Shown here one piece after another: positions 1-8,283 of a stretch of DNA of 64,000 nt. Source of the DNA: Streptomyces sp. NBC_00448 (lineage in GTDB: Bacteria > Actinomycetota > Actinomycetes > Streptomycetales > Streptomycetaceae). Location of the stretch: contig NZ_CP107913.1 in assembly GCF_036014115.1 (NCBI RefSeq), positions 8,239,501-8,303,500 on the forward strand, written 5' to 3'. Within the stretch, counting starts at the first letter, position 1; the number at the start of each line of letters is the position of its first letter. The translations under genes were made by a program, and so were the position numbers. Under the pieces are notes generated by a model that did not search any database, had not been told where the DNA came from, and saw only the letters and a program-made list of their open reading frames with translations.

Positions 1-52
1 GGAGCGGATACGAGGACGCGCCCCGGGGGAGGGGGCCGGGGCGAGCGGGGGT

Positions 53-517
53 TCAGCGCGCCGGGGGACTGTCGCCCAGCAGATAGCGGGCGCCGGGCCC
101 CTGGTGCGCTGCCGTGTCGTCCGGGTTGTACAGCCCGCAGCGGGTCAGGGACAGGCAGCCGCAGCCGACGCAGCCGGTGAGCTGGTCCTTCAGCCGCTGG
201 AGCTCGGCGATCTGCGCGTCGATCCGGCGCTGCCAGGTGCGGGCCACCCGGCTCCAGTCGGCGGAGGTGGGCACGTGGTCGACGGGCAGGTGCGCGAGGG
301 CGTCGCGGACCTCCTCCAGGCTCAGCCCGATCCGCTGGGCGGCGCGGACGAAGGCCAGCCGGCGCAGGGTGGCGCGGCGGTAGCGGCGCTGGCCGCCGGA
401 GGTGCGCTCGGCCTGGATGAGGCCGATCTCCTCGTAGTAGCGCAGCGCGGAGGTGGCGTTGCCGCTGCGGGCGGCCAGTTCGCCGATGGTCAGGCGGTCG
501 CGGGTGGAGAGGCTCAC
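53..517 (-). CDS. soxR: SoxR-type MerR-family redox-sensing transcriptional regulator
   Basis: The 154-residue protein has an N-terminal MerR winged helix-turn-helix (about residues 9-60), a dimerisation helix and a C-terminal cysteine cluster, C116-x2-C119-x-C121-x5-C127. This is the SoxR signature that binds a [2Fe-2S] centre and senses redox-cycling compounds. The frame is open far upstream, but GTG at 517 gives the normal SoxR length and start of homology. The gene is divergent from a transketolase pair, and a SoxR-box palindrome lies in the gap. In streptomycetes SoxR usually controls oxidoreductases and exporters rather than a transketolase, so the neighbour is unusual. Identification is firm; the target is inferred from the operator. 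Confidence 0.93.
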   Translation of the reverse strand: MSLSTRDRLTIGELAARSGNATSALRYYEEIGLIQAERTSGGQRRYRRATLRRLAFVRAAQRIGLSLEEVRDALAHLPVDHVPTSADWSRVARTWQRRIDAQIAELQRLKDQLTGCVGCGCLSLTRCGLYNPDDTAAHQGPGARYLLGDSPPAR

Positions 518-534
518 GGCGTCCAGGGTAGCGC

Positions 535-565
535 TTGACTTCAAGCGGACTTGAAGTTGCACAGT
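535..565 (+). promoter_or_regulatory. SoxR box inside a MerR-type promoter with 19-bp spacer
   Basis: A perfect inverted repeat, ACTTCAAG-CGGA-CTTGAAGT, occupies 538-557. It sits between a -35-like TTGACT (535-540) and a weak -10-like CACAGT (560-565), giving the long 19-bp spacer of MerR-family promoters. The layout lines up base for base with the E. coli soxS promoter, which has TCAAG and CTTGA half-sites around a 4-bp centre. The -10 ends only 6 nt before the transketolase ATG at 572, so the transcript may be leaderless. Regulation by the adjacent SoxR is inferred. Confidence 0.8.
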
Positions 566-571
566 CGGGGT

Positions 572-1303
572 ATGACGACGACGAGAGCCGCCGCACAGGC
601 GGTCGCCGGCCACCCGGACGGGTGGCCGTACGGCTACCAGGACCTCTACCCGCTGATGTCGCTGATGAGCGGCGACGAGAAGCACGACCCCGCGGCCACC
701 TCGACCCTCGATGTGCTGTGGGTGCTGTACGACCGGGTGCTGCGGGTTTCCCCGGAGAGCGCCGACGACCCCGAGCGGGACCGTTTCCTGCTGTCGAAGG
801 GGCACGGCCCGATGGCGTACTACGCGGTGCTCGCCGCGAAGGGCTTCGTGCCGCGCGCGTGGCTGACCGGCTTCGGGGGATACGACTCGCCGCTCGGCCA
901 CCACCCGGACCGGACCCTGGTGCCAGGCGTGGAGATCGGCTCGGGCTCGCTCGGGCACGGGCTGCCGCTGGCGGTGGGCAGCGCGCTGGGCCTGCGGGCG
1001 CAGGGGCTGACCGACCCCGCGGTGTGGGCGCTGGTCGGCGACGCGGAGATGGACGAGGGCAGCAACCACGAGGCGCTGCAGTTCGCCGGGGCGGTGGGCC
1101 TCGAGCAACTGCACGTGGTCGCCGTGGACAACCAGTCCGCGACCTACGGCTGGCCGGGCGGGCTCGCCGCCCGCTTCACCATGGAGGGCTGGTCCGCGCT
1201 GACCGTGGACGGACGGGACCACGACGCGCTGTACGAGGCGTTCACCGCGCCCCACCCCGGCCGCCCGCACGCGGTGGTCGCCCGGGTGGAGCCCAAGGAC
1301 TGA
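572..1303 (+). CDS. Transketolase, N-terminal (thiamine-diphosphate-binding) subunit
   Basis: This 243-residue protein matches the N-terminal half of a split transketolase. It has LSKGHG (about 75-80), GSLGHG (125-130) and the thiamine-diphosphate motif starting GDAEMDEG at 156-163 with the Asn at 187. Transketolase moves two-carbon units between sugar phosphates in the non-oxidative pentose phosphate pathway. ATG 572 is preferred over TTG 551, because 551 lies inside the operator. The C-terminal half is encoded next at 1441, after a tandem-repeat spacer. Placement under a SoxR box suggests induction by redox-active compounds, possibly for carbon rerouting; this is inference. Split transketolase-like pairs can also act on other substrates. 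Confidence 0.9.
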   Translation: MTTTRAAAQAVAGHPDGWPYGYQDLYPLMSLMSGDEKHDPAATSTLDVLWVLYDRVLRVSPESADDPERDRFLLSKGHGPMAYYAVLAAKGFVPRAWLTGFGGYDSPLGHHPDRTLVPGVEIGSGSLGHGLPLAVGSALGLRAQGLTDPAVWALVGDAEMDEGSNHEALQFAGAVGLEQLHVVAVDNQSATYGWPGGLAARFTMEGWSALTVDGRDHDALYEAFTAPHPGRPHAVVARVEPKD

Positions 1304-1308
1304 GCCCG

Positions 1309-1372
1309 CCGCCCGTACGGTCCGCCGCCCGTACGGTCCGCCGCCCGTACGGTCCGCCGCCCGTACGGTCCG
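1309..1372 (+). repeat. Four tandem 16-bp repeats with palindromic core
   Basis: Four identical direct copies of a 16-bp unit (CCGCCCGTACGGTCCG) run at 1309-1324, 1325-1340, 1341-1356 and 1357-1372. They fill the gap between the two transketolase subunit genes and begin 6 bp after the stop codon. Each unit carries the palindrome CCGTACGG. A degenerate continuation follows to about 1395. They may form mRNA hairpins, bind a protein, or simply be a slippage-prone minisatellite. Confidence 0.9.
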
Positions 1373-1440
1373 CCACCCGGTCCGCCGGCCGGACAGCCGC
1401 AACCCCCTTCCCCACCCCACCCCACTTCTCGGAGCACCCC

Positions 1441-2343
1441 ATGGACACCATGCGTGACCGTTTCGGCACGGTCGCCGGCCGCCTTCTCGACGAGGACCCG
1501 CGCCTCGCGGTCGTGCTCGCCGTGATCTCCGGCGACCGCTTCAAGGACGCCGCCAAGGCGCACCCGGACCGCGTGATCGACGTCGGCATCCGGGAGCAGC
1601 TCCTGGTCAGCGTGGCCGGCGGCATGGCGCTGACCGGCCTGCGCCCCCTCGTGCACACCTTCGCGAGCTTCCTGGTGGAGCGCCCCTTCGAGCAGGTGAA
1701 ACTGGACCTGAACCACCAGGGCGTCGGCGCGGTGCTGGTGAGCGCGGGCGCCTCGTACGACATCGCGGCCGGCGGGCGCACCCACCAGAGCCCGGGAGAC
1801 GTCGCGCTGCTGGACACCCTCGACGGGTGGACGGTGCACGTGCCCGGGCATCCGGACGAGGCCGAGGCGCTGCTGCGGCACGCCGCGGCCGACGGGGACA
1901 ACCTCGTGTACGTCCGGCTCAGCGACCAGACGAACCTCGCGCCGCAGCCGGTCTCCCCGGGACGGTTCCAGGTGATGCGCGAGGGCCGCGCCGGCGTGGT
2001 GCTGGCGGTCGGGCCGATGCTGGACGCCGTGCTGGAAGCGACCAGCGGCCGCGACGTGACCGTGCTGTACGCCTCGACGGTACGGCCGTTCGACGCGTCC
2101 ACGGTGCGCGAGGCGGTGGCGCGCGCGGCGGCGCCCGACCTGGTGCTGGTCGAGCCGTACCTCGCGGGCACCTCGGCGGACTTCGCCAGCCGGGCGCTGG
2201 CGGACGTGCCGCACCGGGTGCTGTCGCTGGGCACGCGGCGCGAGGAGCTGCGTCGCTACGGGTCCCCGCGGGACCACATCGCCGCGCACGGCCTGGACGC
2301 GGCCGGGCTGCGCGAGCGGATCGACGGGTTCCTCCGGCCGTAG
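1441..2343 (+). CDS. Transketolase, C-terminal subunit
   Basis: This 300-residue protein is the pyrimidine-binding plus C-terminal half of a split transketolase. The segment DVGIREQLLVSVAGG holds the catalytic Glu at residue 52 that activates thiamine diphosphate in the partner's active site. A C-terminal transketolase domain follows from about residue 170. ATG 1441 is the first in-frame start after the repeat spacer. It is expected to form a heteromeric enzyme with the upstream subunit and to share its SoxR-box promoter. A second ATG at codon 4 is an alternative start. Confidence 0.9.
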   Translation: MDTMRDRFGTVAGRLLDEDPRLAVVLAVISGDRFKDAAKAHPDRVIDVGIREQLLVSVAGGMALTGLRPLVHTFASFLVERPFEQVKLDLNHQGVGAVLVSAGASYDIAAGGRTHQSPGDVALLDTLDGWTVHVPGHPDEAEALLRHAAADGDNLVYVRLSDQTNLAPQPVSPGRFQVMREGRAGVVLAVGPMLDAVLEATSGRDVTVLYASTVRPFDASTVREAVARAAAPDLVLVEPYLAGTSADFASRALADVPHRVLSLGTRREELRRYGSPRDHIAAHGLDAAGLRERIDGFLRP

Positions 2344-2346
2344 CGC

Positions 2347-2421
2347 ACCGAAGCGGTCCGCACCGCGGCGGACCGTAGCGAAGTGGACCGCACCGAAGTG
2401 GACCGCACCGGGGCGGACCGT
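2347..2421 (+). repeat. Five degenerate tandem 15-bp repeats
   Basis: Five direct 15-bp units of the type ACCGAAGTGGACCGC begin 4 bp after the stop of the transketolase C-subunit (2347, 2362, 2377, 2392, 2407). The first two can pair as a GGTCCGC/GCGGACC stem, so the array may also help end transcription. The remaining gap to 2582 shows no gene. Confidence 0.8.
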
Positions 2422-2582
2422 AGCGCGCCCGCGCGGCACCGTACCCGCATGGCACCGCAGCCCGGCCTGGGGGCCGTGCACCGGAAGCCGCCGAGGCCCG
2501 GAACGCCCGGTGACCTGATCCGTCCGCATCCCGACCCGATGGGGCCTGTCGCCGTCCGCGGCACGGCCGTCAGGCTCGGGGC

Positions 2583-3293
2583 ATGACCCGAGCACTGATC
2601 GTCATCGATGTCCAGGAGTCCTTCCGCGCCCGCCCGCTGTGGCAGGCCATCTCCGACCCGAGGATCGCCGAGCGGGTGGACCGGCTGGTCCGGCTCGCCC
2701 GGCGGGCCGGGGACCTGGTGGTGTGGGTGCTGCACACCGAGCCCGGCACCGGCGACACGTTCGACCCGGCGCTGGGACACGTCCGGCTGATGGGGGAGTT
2801 GCGGCGCCTGGACGCCGAACCGCTACTGCACAAGACCTCGCACAACGCCTTCACCACCACCAACCTGCAACAGCTCCTCACTCAACACGGCGTGCGCGAG
2901 CTGACCGTCTGCGGCATCCGCACCGAGCAGTGCGTGGAGACCACCACCCGGGTCGCGAGCGACTTCGGCTACCAGGTCACCTTCGTCGTCGACGCCACCG
3001 CCACCAACCCCATCCCGCACCGCGACGCGCCCGCGGGGCAGAGCGTCGCCGAACTGCTGGCGGACCCGAGGACGTTGAGCGCCGAGGAGGTCATCAGGCG
3101 CACCGAGTACGCGCTCGCCGGACGCTTCGCCACCATCGCGACCGTCGAGCAGTTGGAGGAAGCGGCCGAACGCTCGGGCACGGGGGCCGAGCACTCGGGC
3201 GCGGCGGCGGGCACACCCGCGGGTGCGGCTCCGTCCTCGGGCGCGGCGGCGGACACACCCGCGGGTGCGGCGGCGGGCGGGCGTTCGGCATGA
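2583..3293 (+). CDS. Isochorismatase-family cysteine hydrolase
   Basis: The core (about residues 1-190) is an isochorismatase-like hydrolase with the triad D9 (VIDVQ), K84 (HKTSHNAF) and C117 (TEQCVETT), and the usual cis-peptide region before the Cys. Family members hydrolyse isochorismate, nicotinamide or other amides; the substrate here cannot be told. The tail (198-236) is an Ala/Gly/Pro low-complexity extension containing two copies of a 14-residue repeat, encoded by a 42-bp direct repeat from 3195. That tail is not part of the fold. The gene ends 10 bp before a GlxA-type regulator, so the two are probably co-transcribed. Confidence 0.88.
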   Translation: MTRALIVIDVQESFRARPLWQAISDPRIAERVDRLVRLARRAGDLVVWVLHTEPGTGDTFDPALGHVRLMGELRRLDAEPLLHKTSHNAFTTTNLQQLLTQHGVRELTVCGIRTEQCVETTTRVASDFGYQVTFVVDATATNPIPHRDAPAGQSVAELLADPRTLSAEEVIRRTEYALAGRFATIATVEQLEEAAERSGTGAEHSGAAAGTPAGAAPSSGAAADTPAGAAAGGRSA

Positions 3294-3303
3294 TGGACGG
3301 ATC

Positions 3304-4242
3304 GTGAGCCGCATCGTCTTCTTCCTGGTGCCCGGGGTCCATCTGCTCGACCTGGCCGGACCCGCGCAGGTCTTCTCCACGGCCGCGGACTTCGGGCACC
3401 CCAGCACGCTCGTCTACGTCGCCGAGCGGCCGGTGGTCCCGACCGCTCAGGGGCTGCCGGTGGTGGCTGGCACCGAGTGGCCCCGCCTCGGCCCGGAGGA
3501 CCTGATCGTGGTGCCCGGCTGGCGGGTGTCCGTCCCGGCGGCGGGGCCCCGTACCGGCGTCGGGGTGGACGGCCCCGCCATCGGCGCGGCCGCCCTGCGC
3601 GCGCTGCGGGACCACCACGCCGGGGGCGGGACGGTGGCCGGCGTGTGCGTGGGCGCGGAGGCGCTCGGCCGGGCCGGGCTGCTCGACGGGCGCCGCTGCA
3701 CCACCCACCACGAGGTGCAGGACGAGTTGGCCCGCCGGCACCCCGCGGCCGTGGTGGTCCGCGACGTCCTCTACACCGCCGACGACCGGGTGGTCACCTC
3801 GGCCGGCATCGCCAGCGGCATCGACCTGGCCCTGCACCTGGTCGCCGGCCGGCACGGGCCCGCCGTCGCCGCCCGGGTGGCGCGGGACATGGTGCTGCAC
3901 ACGCGGCGCAACGGCCACGAACCGCAGGCCAGCGCCATGTTCAGATACCGCTCCCACCTCGAAGACGCCGTGCACCGCGCCCAGGACGTGCTCGACGCGA
4001 GGTTCGCCGAGCCGTTGCCGCTGCCGGTCCTGGCCGGGGCCGTGGGGGTGAGCGAGCGCACCCTCACCCGCCTGTTCACCCGCGCCACCGGCGGCCTCAC
4101 CCCGCTGCGCTACCAGCAGGCCCTCCGCCTCGAACGCGCCGAGCACCTCATCGGCCACGGCGCCACGGTCGAGGCCGCCGCCCGCGCGGTCGGCTTCGAC
4201 GACCCCCGCATGCTGCGCCGCCTGCGGGCGCGCGGGAGTTGA
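3304..4242 (+). CDS. GlxA-family AraC-type regulator with DJ-1/PfpI domain
   Basis: The 312-residue protein joins an N-terminal DJ-1/PfpI-like domain (about 3-195, with C115 at the nucleophile-elbow position in AGVCVGAE) to a C-terminal AraC double helix-turn-helix (about 225-310). GTG 3304 starts the conserved SRIVFFLVPG strand; the open frame further upstream overlaps the repeats of the preceding gene and is not used. Proteins of this design sense small metabolites and control nearby catabolic genes, here most likely the isochorismatase-like gene just upstream. The second AraC helix-turn-helix ends abruptly at the C-terminus. Target and effector are unknown. Confidence 0.88.
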   Translation: MSRIVFFLVPGVHLLDLAGPAQVFSTAADFGHPSTLVYVAERPVVPTAQGLPVVAGTEWPRLGPEDLIVVPGWRVSVPAAGPRTGVGVDGPAIGAAALRALRDHHAGGGTVAGVCVGAEALGRAGLLDGRRCTTHHEVQDELARRHPAAVVVRDVLYTADDRVVTSAGIASGIDLALHLVAGRHGPAVAARVARDMVLHTRRNGHEPQASAMFRYRSHLEDAVHRAQDVLDARFAEPLPLPVLAGAVGVSERTLTRLFTRATGGLTPLRYQQALRLERAEHLIGHGATVEAAARAVGFDDPRMLRRLRARGS

Positions 4243-4249
4243 CCGCTTC

Positions 4250-4326
4250 GTCCGGACCTCGTACGCGACGCGTGCGGACCTCGTGCGGACCCCGTATGCG
4301 ACTCGTCCGGACCTCGTCCGTAACTC
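4250..4326 (+). repeat. Seven tandem 11-bp repeats
   Basis: Seven direct 11-bp units of the type GTCCGGACCTC run from 4250 to 4326, starting 8 bp after the GlxA-type stop codon. Two units match GTCCGGACCTC exactly and the others differ by 1 to 5 bases. A partial further copy continues to about 4340. They fill most of the gap before the DUF4291 gene. Confidence 0.85.
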
Positions 4327-4383
4327 CGTACCTCGTACGTAAAAGGGTGGCGCCCGCGATTCCGAACACCGAGGCTGGGCAGC

Positions 4384-4977
4384 GTGGACATACCCCGACA
4401 GCAGATCCGCGCCGTGCACACGGCCTCGACGGTGACCGTCTACCAGGCGTACGCGCCGGAGATCGGCGGACCGGCCGCCCGGCACGGGCGATTCCCCGCG
4501 GCGTGGAAGCGGGACCGCATGACGTGGATCAAGCCGTCCTTCCTGTGGATGATGTACCGCTGCGGGTGGGGCACCAAGGAGGGCCAGGAGACCGTGCTCG
4601 CGGTCGAGATCACCCGCGACGGCTTCGAATGGGCCCTGGAGCACGCCTGCCTGGCGCACTACGACCCCGCGCTCCACCCCGACCACGACGCCTGGAAGCG
4701 CGAGCTCAAGCGGGCCCCGGCCCGGGTCCAGTGGGACCCCGAACGCGACCTGCACCTGCGGCCGCTCCCGCACCGTTCGCTGCAACTCGGCCTCGCGGGC
4801 GACGCCGCGCGCCGCTACGCCGACGAGTGGACGGTCGCCGTCACCGACGTCACCGCGCTCGCGCACGAGGTCCACGCCCACCTGAGGAACGGGGAGTTGG
4901 AGGCCGCCCGGCATCTGCTGCCGGCGGAGCGCCCCTACCCCGAGCACGGCCAACTCCTCGCCAGGGTGCGGGGATGA
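4384..4977 (+). CDS. DUF4291 family protein
   Basis: The 197-residue protein has the hallmarks of DUF4291: an N-terminal RQQIRA segment, VYQAYAPEIG, the strongly conserved KPSFLWMMYRCGW stretch (about 45-57) and a QETVLAVEI strand. No signal peptide or membrane segment is present, so it is cytoplasmic. The biochemical role of the family is not established to my knowledge. GTG 4384 has GAGG about 9 nt upstream. It is monocistronic by spacing. Confidence 0.88.
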   Translation: MDIPRQQIRAVHTASTVTVYQAYAPEIGGPAARHGRFPAAWKRDRMTWIKPSFLWMMYRCGWGTKEGQETVLAVEITRDGFEWALEHACLAHYDPALHPDHDAWKRELKRAPARVQWDPERDLHLRPLPHRSLQLGLAGDAARRYADEWTVAVTDVTALAHEVHAHLRNGELEAARHLLPAERPYPEHGQLLARVRG

Positions 4978-5054
4978 GCCCCACATAAGGGGAGGGCGGC
5001 CACTTCGCTCGGACCTTTATGCCATCGTGACCTGACGGATGTCAGGGTGTGGCC

Positions 5055-5246
5055 ATGAGCGTAAGAACTGCGGAGGACCACAGACACGACCACAGACCTC
5101 TCGCGACAGTCGCGTGCGACGAGCGCGCCGGCGGCCCGGGCTTCGGCACCGGCCCCGGACTCGGCACCGACGGCCACGCGGACGGGCCGTTCACCTTCGC
5201 CGGGCTCATCGCCCGTGTGCAGGCCCTCAACAGACGGGGCCGGTGA
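5055..5246 (+). CDS. Small hypothetical protein
   Basis: A 63-residue frame with His/Asp-rich N-terminus, a Gly-rich middle and an ending FTFAGLIARVQALNRRGR that could form an amphipathic helix. Third-position GC is high except in the first few codons, which include rare AGA codons. GTG at 5049, two codons earlier, is an alternative start. I do not recognise a family. The reading frame is plausible but short. No gene is seen in 5247-5450. Confidence 0.4.
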   Translation: MSVRTAEDHRHDHRPLATVACDERAGGPGFGTGPGLGTDGHADGPFTFAGLIARVQALNRRGR

Positions 5247-5450
5247 GCAGCGCAGACCGGGGTACGCGTCGGCGGATCTCCCCGCTTCCGAGGCACCGCC
5301 TCTCCGGCGCCGTCTCTCCAGTACCTCCTCCGGCACCGCCCTTCCCGTACCCGCCCCTCCCGTACCGCTTCCGCGGCACCCACCGAGCCGGTCCCTCCGG
5401 ACGGCGGGCCGCTGACCCACCCGCGCGCCACCGCGCGGCACAATTGCCGG

Positions 5451-6107
5451 ATGAACGACACGCCGCAGGACGGAGCCCCGGCCGACCGGACGCACGGCGT
5501 CTGCGACCGGTGCGGAGCCGTCCGCACCGCGCCGGCCCCCGCGCCTTGCGAGCGCTGCGGCGCGGTCCCCGAGCCGGTGGACGAGGCGCCGTACGGCCGG
5601 CCCGACCGCCGGGAGCAGGCCACCGACTCAGGCGCGGCGCAAGGGCGTTCCGGGCGTGACCGGGACGTCGACGGCCGGGCGCGCAACAGCCGGCCGCGCG
5701 ACGGCCTCGGGCGCCCGCTGCCCTACGGCGCGCAGGGCGTGGAGCGCCAGCCGGAGGGAATCCTCCGCACGCCCCGGCAGACCCTGGACGAGGCCCAGCG
5801 CCTTCTCGACGACGGCATGCCCTTCCACGCCCACGAGGTGCTGGAGGACATGTGGAAGGCCGCGCCGACCGACGAGCGCGCCCTGTGGCGGGCCCTGGCC
5901 CAACTGGCGGTCGGCCTCACCCATGCCGCCCGGGGCAACAGCCGTGGCGCCGCAGCCCTCCTGGAGCGCGCCGCGAAGGGGCTCGCCCCGTACGGGGACC
6001 GGGCGCCCTACGGCATCGACGCGGCCGGGCTGGTGCGGTGGGTCGCGGACCGCGACACCGCCGCAGGACCGCCCCCGGCCCTCCGGACACCGCACTCCGC
6101 CACCTGA
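5451..6107 (+). CDS. DUF309 protein with N-terminal double-CxxC extension
   Basis: The C-terminal part (about 85-190) is a DUF309 helical domain, with DEAQRLLDDG, the conserved FHAHEVLEDMWK and a following LAQLAVGLTHAARGN helix. The family is small, helical and of unknown function. The first 50 residues are unusual: two Cys pairs (CDRCGAV and CERCGAV, about residues 18-40) look like a zinc-ribbon or rubredoxin-like knuckle. A later in-frame start near residue 74 (GTG before DGRARN) would remove this extension, so either a true fusion or an over-long start is possible. The open frame and high GC3 favour the long form. Confidence 0.8.
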   Translation: MNDTPQDGAPADRTHGVCDRCGAVRTAPAPAPCERCGAVPEPVDEAPYGRPDRREQATDSGAAQGRSGRDRDVDGRARNSRPRDGLGRPLPYGAQGVERQPEGILRTPRQTLDEAQRLLDDGMPFHAHEVLEDMWKAAPTDERALWRALAQLAVGLTHAARGNSRGAAALLERAAKGLAPYGDRAPYGIDAAGLVRWVADRDTAAGPPPALRTPHSAT

Positions 6108-6201
6108 CCGCGTCCGGCCGCCTGGCCCCGGCCGCCACCTGACCCCGGCCCGCCGCCAACTCCGGTGCGGCCGACGCGTCTTGCGTGACGGCGGGGGACC
6201 G

Positions 6202-8172
6202 TCACGACCGCGTGGGGACCTCGACGGGGTCGGCGCCGGGGAAGCTCAGCCGGACCCGGTCCCCCCGCACCTCGCAGCGGATCGCCTGCCGCAGTGCCCC
6301 GGGATCGACGGTGTCCTGCGAGAGGACGACCAGGGTGACGTGGACCCCCGCACCCGCGTCCGCACCCTGACCTCCCGGTACGCTCGCGTCCGCGTTCCCG
6401 TTCCCGCCCGCGTCCGCATCCGCGTCCGCGCCCTCGGGGCGTGCCGCGCGCGAGAGATACGGCGTCGCCGAGTGCGAGCCGAACGCGTTGGCGGCGACCT
6501 CGCGGGCGACCGCGGCCTGCTCGTCCCAGCCGTGCAGGGCGATCACCGCGCTGGTGAGGCCGTTCGCGGTGCGGGCGAGCGCCCAGCCCGGGCCGGTCTC
6601 GACGTAAGGCGGCTCGGCGTCGGCGACCGCGTAGCCGCCTTCCCGTACGGCCGCGTGCCGCGCGCCGCCGACGCGGTGCACGCGGACCTCCCACGGGCCG
6701 TGCAGGACACTGGCCGACTCGATCGGCACCGCCTCGTCGCTGCCGGGGAGCAGGGCGTCGTGGCGGGAAGCGGCGGTCCGCCCGTCGCAGTGCAGCGGGT
6801 GGATGCGCACCCGTCGGGACGCCGTGCCGTCGGGCGCGAGGAGGGCCAGGTGGCCGTCCACGGCGCGCTCCCACGCGTGCTGCGCCGACTCGGGCGCGGT
6901 CGCGGTGGAGTAGCCGAACTTGGCGTAGTGCGGGTCGTCCTGGGCCGGGCCGGTGAGCGGGTTGTGGTCGCTGCCGTGGTTGACCAGCCGGACGATGCCG
7001 TCGTGCCGGGTGCCGTGCAGCAGCCAGCCGGGGACCGGCAGCGCCGTGCAGTGGTCGGACTCCTCGACCGGCAGCGCCGCCTCGCGCGCGGTCCACACCG
7101 GGTGGTCGGCGGGCAGCAGCAGCCCGAGGAAGCCCTTGCTCGCCCAGTACGGCGAGGCGGGCCCGGAGTACGGCTGGGTGGCGGGCAGGAACGTGCGGTG
7201 CCAGCCGAGGGTGAGCAGGCCGCGCTCGTCCGGCGCGCCGCGCTCCACGAAGTGCCGCACCGCGCCGGACGCGAGCCGCCGGGTGAGCCCGGGGGCCAGC
7301 GGCGAGCAGTCCGCGAGCGCCCCCATCCACACCGGCGCGGTCGCCGCGAACCGGTAGGCGAGGGACCGCCCTTGGTGGACCGGGGCGCCGTCGCCACCGA
7401 AGAAGTGCGGGTAGTCCGCGAGGAACCGGCCCAGCCGCTCGCGGTACTCCCGGGCCCGCCCGCCGTCCTCCGCGCCCGCGATGCGCGCCCACAGCAGCGG
7501 GTACAGGTGCATCGCCCAGCCGCCGTAGTAGTCGAAGTTGCGGCCGTCGCCGTCGGTGTACCAGCCGTCGCCCAGGTACCAGTCCTCGATACGGTCCAGC
7601 CCGCCGTCGATGTCGCTCTGGCTGAACGGCGCGCCGACCGAGGCGAGGAACTGCTCGGAGACGACCTGGAACAGCCGCCAGTTGTTGTCCCAGGTGCGGC
7701 CGCCGACGAACCCGGAGAACCAGTCGACCACCCGCTGCTGGACCGCGGTGTCCAGCCGGTCCCAGATCCAGGGCCGGGTCTCGTGCAGGCCGACCGCGAT
7801 CGAGGCCGCCTCCACCATCTGCTGCGAGCAGTCGGTCAGTACCGGCCACGCCTCGCCGGAGGCGGGGTCCGTGCCGGCCGCGAGTCCCCGCGCGTACCGC
7901 TCGATCAGCCGCTCGTCCACCGCGCCGCCCGCCCCGGCGATCCGGAAGGCGGCCAGCAGGAAGGTCCGGGCGTACCCTTCGAGGCCGTCGGAGACCACGC
8001 CCGACCAGGAGTTGCGCCCCGGCAGCCGGTACTGCGCGAAGCCCGGGGTGGCGAACGGCACGACGGAGTCCAGCAGATGGTCGGCGACCGCTTCCCAGTG
8101 GGCGCGGGTCCAGCCGGTGCGGGGCGACAGCACCCGGTCGGTCGGCGGGAGCGGGAGGAACGGAGCGGGCAT
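6202..8172 (-). CDS. DUF2264 family (GH154-like) carbohydrate-active protein
   Basis: The 656-residue protein matches DUF2264: WTRAHWEAVADHLL at the N-terminus, an all-alpha toroid with NNWRLFQV, DGWYTDGDGRNFDYYGGWAMHLY and WASKGFLGL, then a C-terminal beta domain. Some DUF2264 proteins are placed in glycoside hydrolase family 154 with beta-glucuronidase activity; that assignment is recalled, not tested. There is no signal peptide, so it probably acts on imported oligosaccharides. It lies 111 bp downstream of the PL8 lyase on the same strand, which fits processing of unsaturated uronic-acid products. A hexanucleotide repeat in the gene gives an ADADADAGGNGNADA-type insertion. Confidence 0.82.
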   Translation of the reverse strand: MPAPFLPLPPTDRVLSPRTGWTRAHWEAVADHLLDSVVPFATPGFAQYRLPGRNSWSGVVSDGLEGYARTFLLAAFRIAGAGGAVDERLIERYARGLAAGTDPASGEAWPVLTDCSQQMVEAASIAVGLHETRPWIWDRLDTAVQQRVVDWFSGFVGGRTWDNNWRLFQVVSEQFLASVGAPFSQSDIDGGLDRIEDWYLGDGWYTDGDGRNFDYYGGWAMHLYPLLWARIAGAEDGGRAREYRERLGRFLADYPHFFGGDGAPVHQGRSLAYRFAATAPVWMGALADCSPLAPGLTRRLASGAVRHFVERGAPDERGLLTLGWHRTFLPATQPYSGPASPYWASKGFLGLLLPADHPVWTAREAALPVEESDHCTALPVPGWLLHGTRHDGIVRLVNHGSDHNPLTGPAQDDPHYAKFGYSTATAPESAQHAWERAVDGHLALLAPDGTASRRVRIHPLHCDGRTAASRHDALLPGSDEAVPIESASVLHGPWEVRVHRVGGARHAAVREGGYAVADAEPPYVETGPGWALARTANGLTSAVIALHGWDEQAAVAREVAANAFGSHSATPYLSRAARPEGADADADAGGNGNADASVPGGQGADAGAGVHVTLVVLSQDTVDPGALRQAIRCEVRGDRVRLSFPGADPVEVPTRS

Positions 8173-8283
8173 GCGGGGGTCCTGTCTTCTCTTCTTCTCT
8201 GTCTGCTGCGCCGGGTGGTGCCTGTCGTACGCCGCGCCGTGTTCGCCGTTCGGCGCGCACGGCGCGGCGCATCGCGGCGGTGC

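Noticed and set aside
518..1420. N-terminal extension of the soxR frame to 455 residues
   Set aside because: It would cover the operator and the divergent transketolase gene; SoxR proteins are about 150 residues and GTG 517 gives that length.
3094..4986. A 630-codon minus-strand frame across the GlxA-type and DUF4291 genes
   Set aside because: No domain and runs through several tandem repeats; the plus-strand genes are clear.
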